This document shows positions 63,998 to 64,000 of a stretch of 64,000 bases of DNA, piece by piece. The translations under genes and the position numbers were made by a program. Below the pieces are notes generated by a model that ran no database searches, was not told the origin of the DNA, and worked only from the letters and a program-made list of their open reading frames with translations. This stretch comes from Burkholderiales bacterium (lineage in GTDB: Bacteria > Pseudomonadota > Gammaproteobacteria > Burkholderiales > JAEUOS01): assembly GCA_016790695.1 (NCBI GenBank), contig JAEUOS010000145.1, forward strand, positions 1 through 64,000, written 5' to 3'. How positions within the stretch are numbered: position 1 is the stretch's first letter; every line of letters starts with the position of its first letter.

Positions 63998-64000
63998 ACG

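Noticed and set aside
1..64000. Search for mobile elements, tRNA genes, attachment sites and CRISPR arrays
   Set aside because: I saw no transposase or integrase, no terminal repeats, no cloverleaf sequence and no regularly spaced repeats; gene order and composition look native throughout.

Overview
The window is almost wholly one flagellar, chemotaxis and signalling island of a very GC-rich Gram-negative bacterium. The presence of flhDC, fliT, flgN, flgM, fliA and cheZ, together with the gene order and very high GC content, points to a betaproteobacterium, most likely Burkholderiales. The lineage is an inference; no rRNA or other marker gene is present. I recognise 55 protein genes. I see no tRNA, rRNA, insertion sequence, prophage or CRISPR array, and nothing in base composition that suggests recent transfer.

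Layout. (1) 1-5741, minus: fliFGHIJK, with fliK running off the left edge; fliE (5943-6245) diverges from it. (2) 6260-13798, minus: two flagellin genes and a filament-assembly operon flaG-fliD-fliS-fliT, followed by a second FliK-like gene, a stand-alone FlhB C-terminal domain and the c-di-GMP flagellar brake ycgR. (3) 14584-25282, plus: the master regulator flhDC, motAB, cheV, cheY, cheZ, cheA and two chemoreceptors. (4) 25516-35339, plus: flhB, flhA, flhF, a degenerate flhG, fliA (sigma-28), then a multi-PAS/GAF kinase and its Rcp1-type receiver. (5) 35370-37402, minus: a receiver protein, flgN, flgM and flgA. (6) 37648-48001, plus: flgBCDEFGHIJKL. (7) 48017-54112, minus: a receiver-PAS-GGDEF-EAL protein, a soluble hybrid kinase with its own HPt domain, and a single receiver. 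(8) 54335-63997, plus: a diguanylate cyclase, two large paralogous membrane kinases and a receiver fused to an RsbW-like kinase domain.

How the parts fit. FlhDC should switch on the hook-basal body genes. FlgM should hold FliA until the hook is complete, after which FliA drives late genes. I can read sigma-28 promoters (TAAAGTTT-N11/12-GCCGATAA type) in front of flagellin 1, flgM, fliS, the hybrid-kinase/GGDEF-EAL pair and the single receiver. The last two place the right-hand signalling block in the flagellar regulon. The block makes and breaks c-di-GMP, which the YcgR brake on the left can sense. cheW, cheR, cheB, cheD and fliL-fliR are not in this window and presumably lie elsewhere.

The most unusual points are: the sigma-28-driven phosphorelay and c-di-GMP block; large inverted repeats at matching places in both flagellin leaders; a FlhB fragment that begins just where FlhB normally cleaves itself, coupled to a second FliK; a CheA with no visible P2 domain; and a chemoreceptor whose ligand-binding-like domain sits at its cytoplasmic C terminus.
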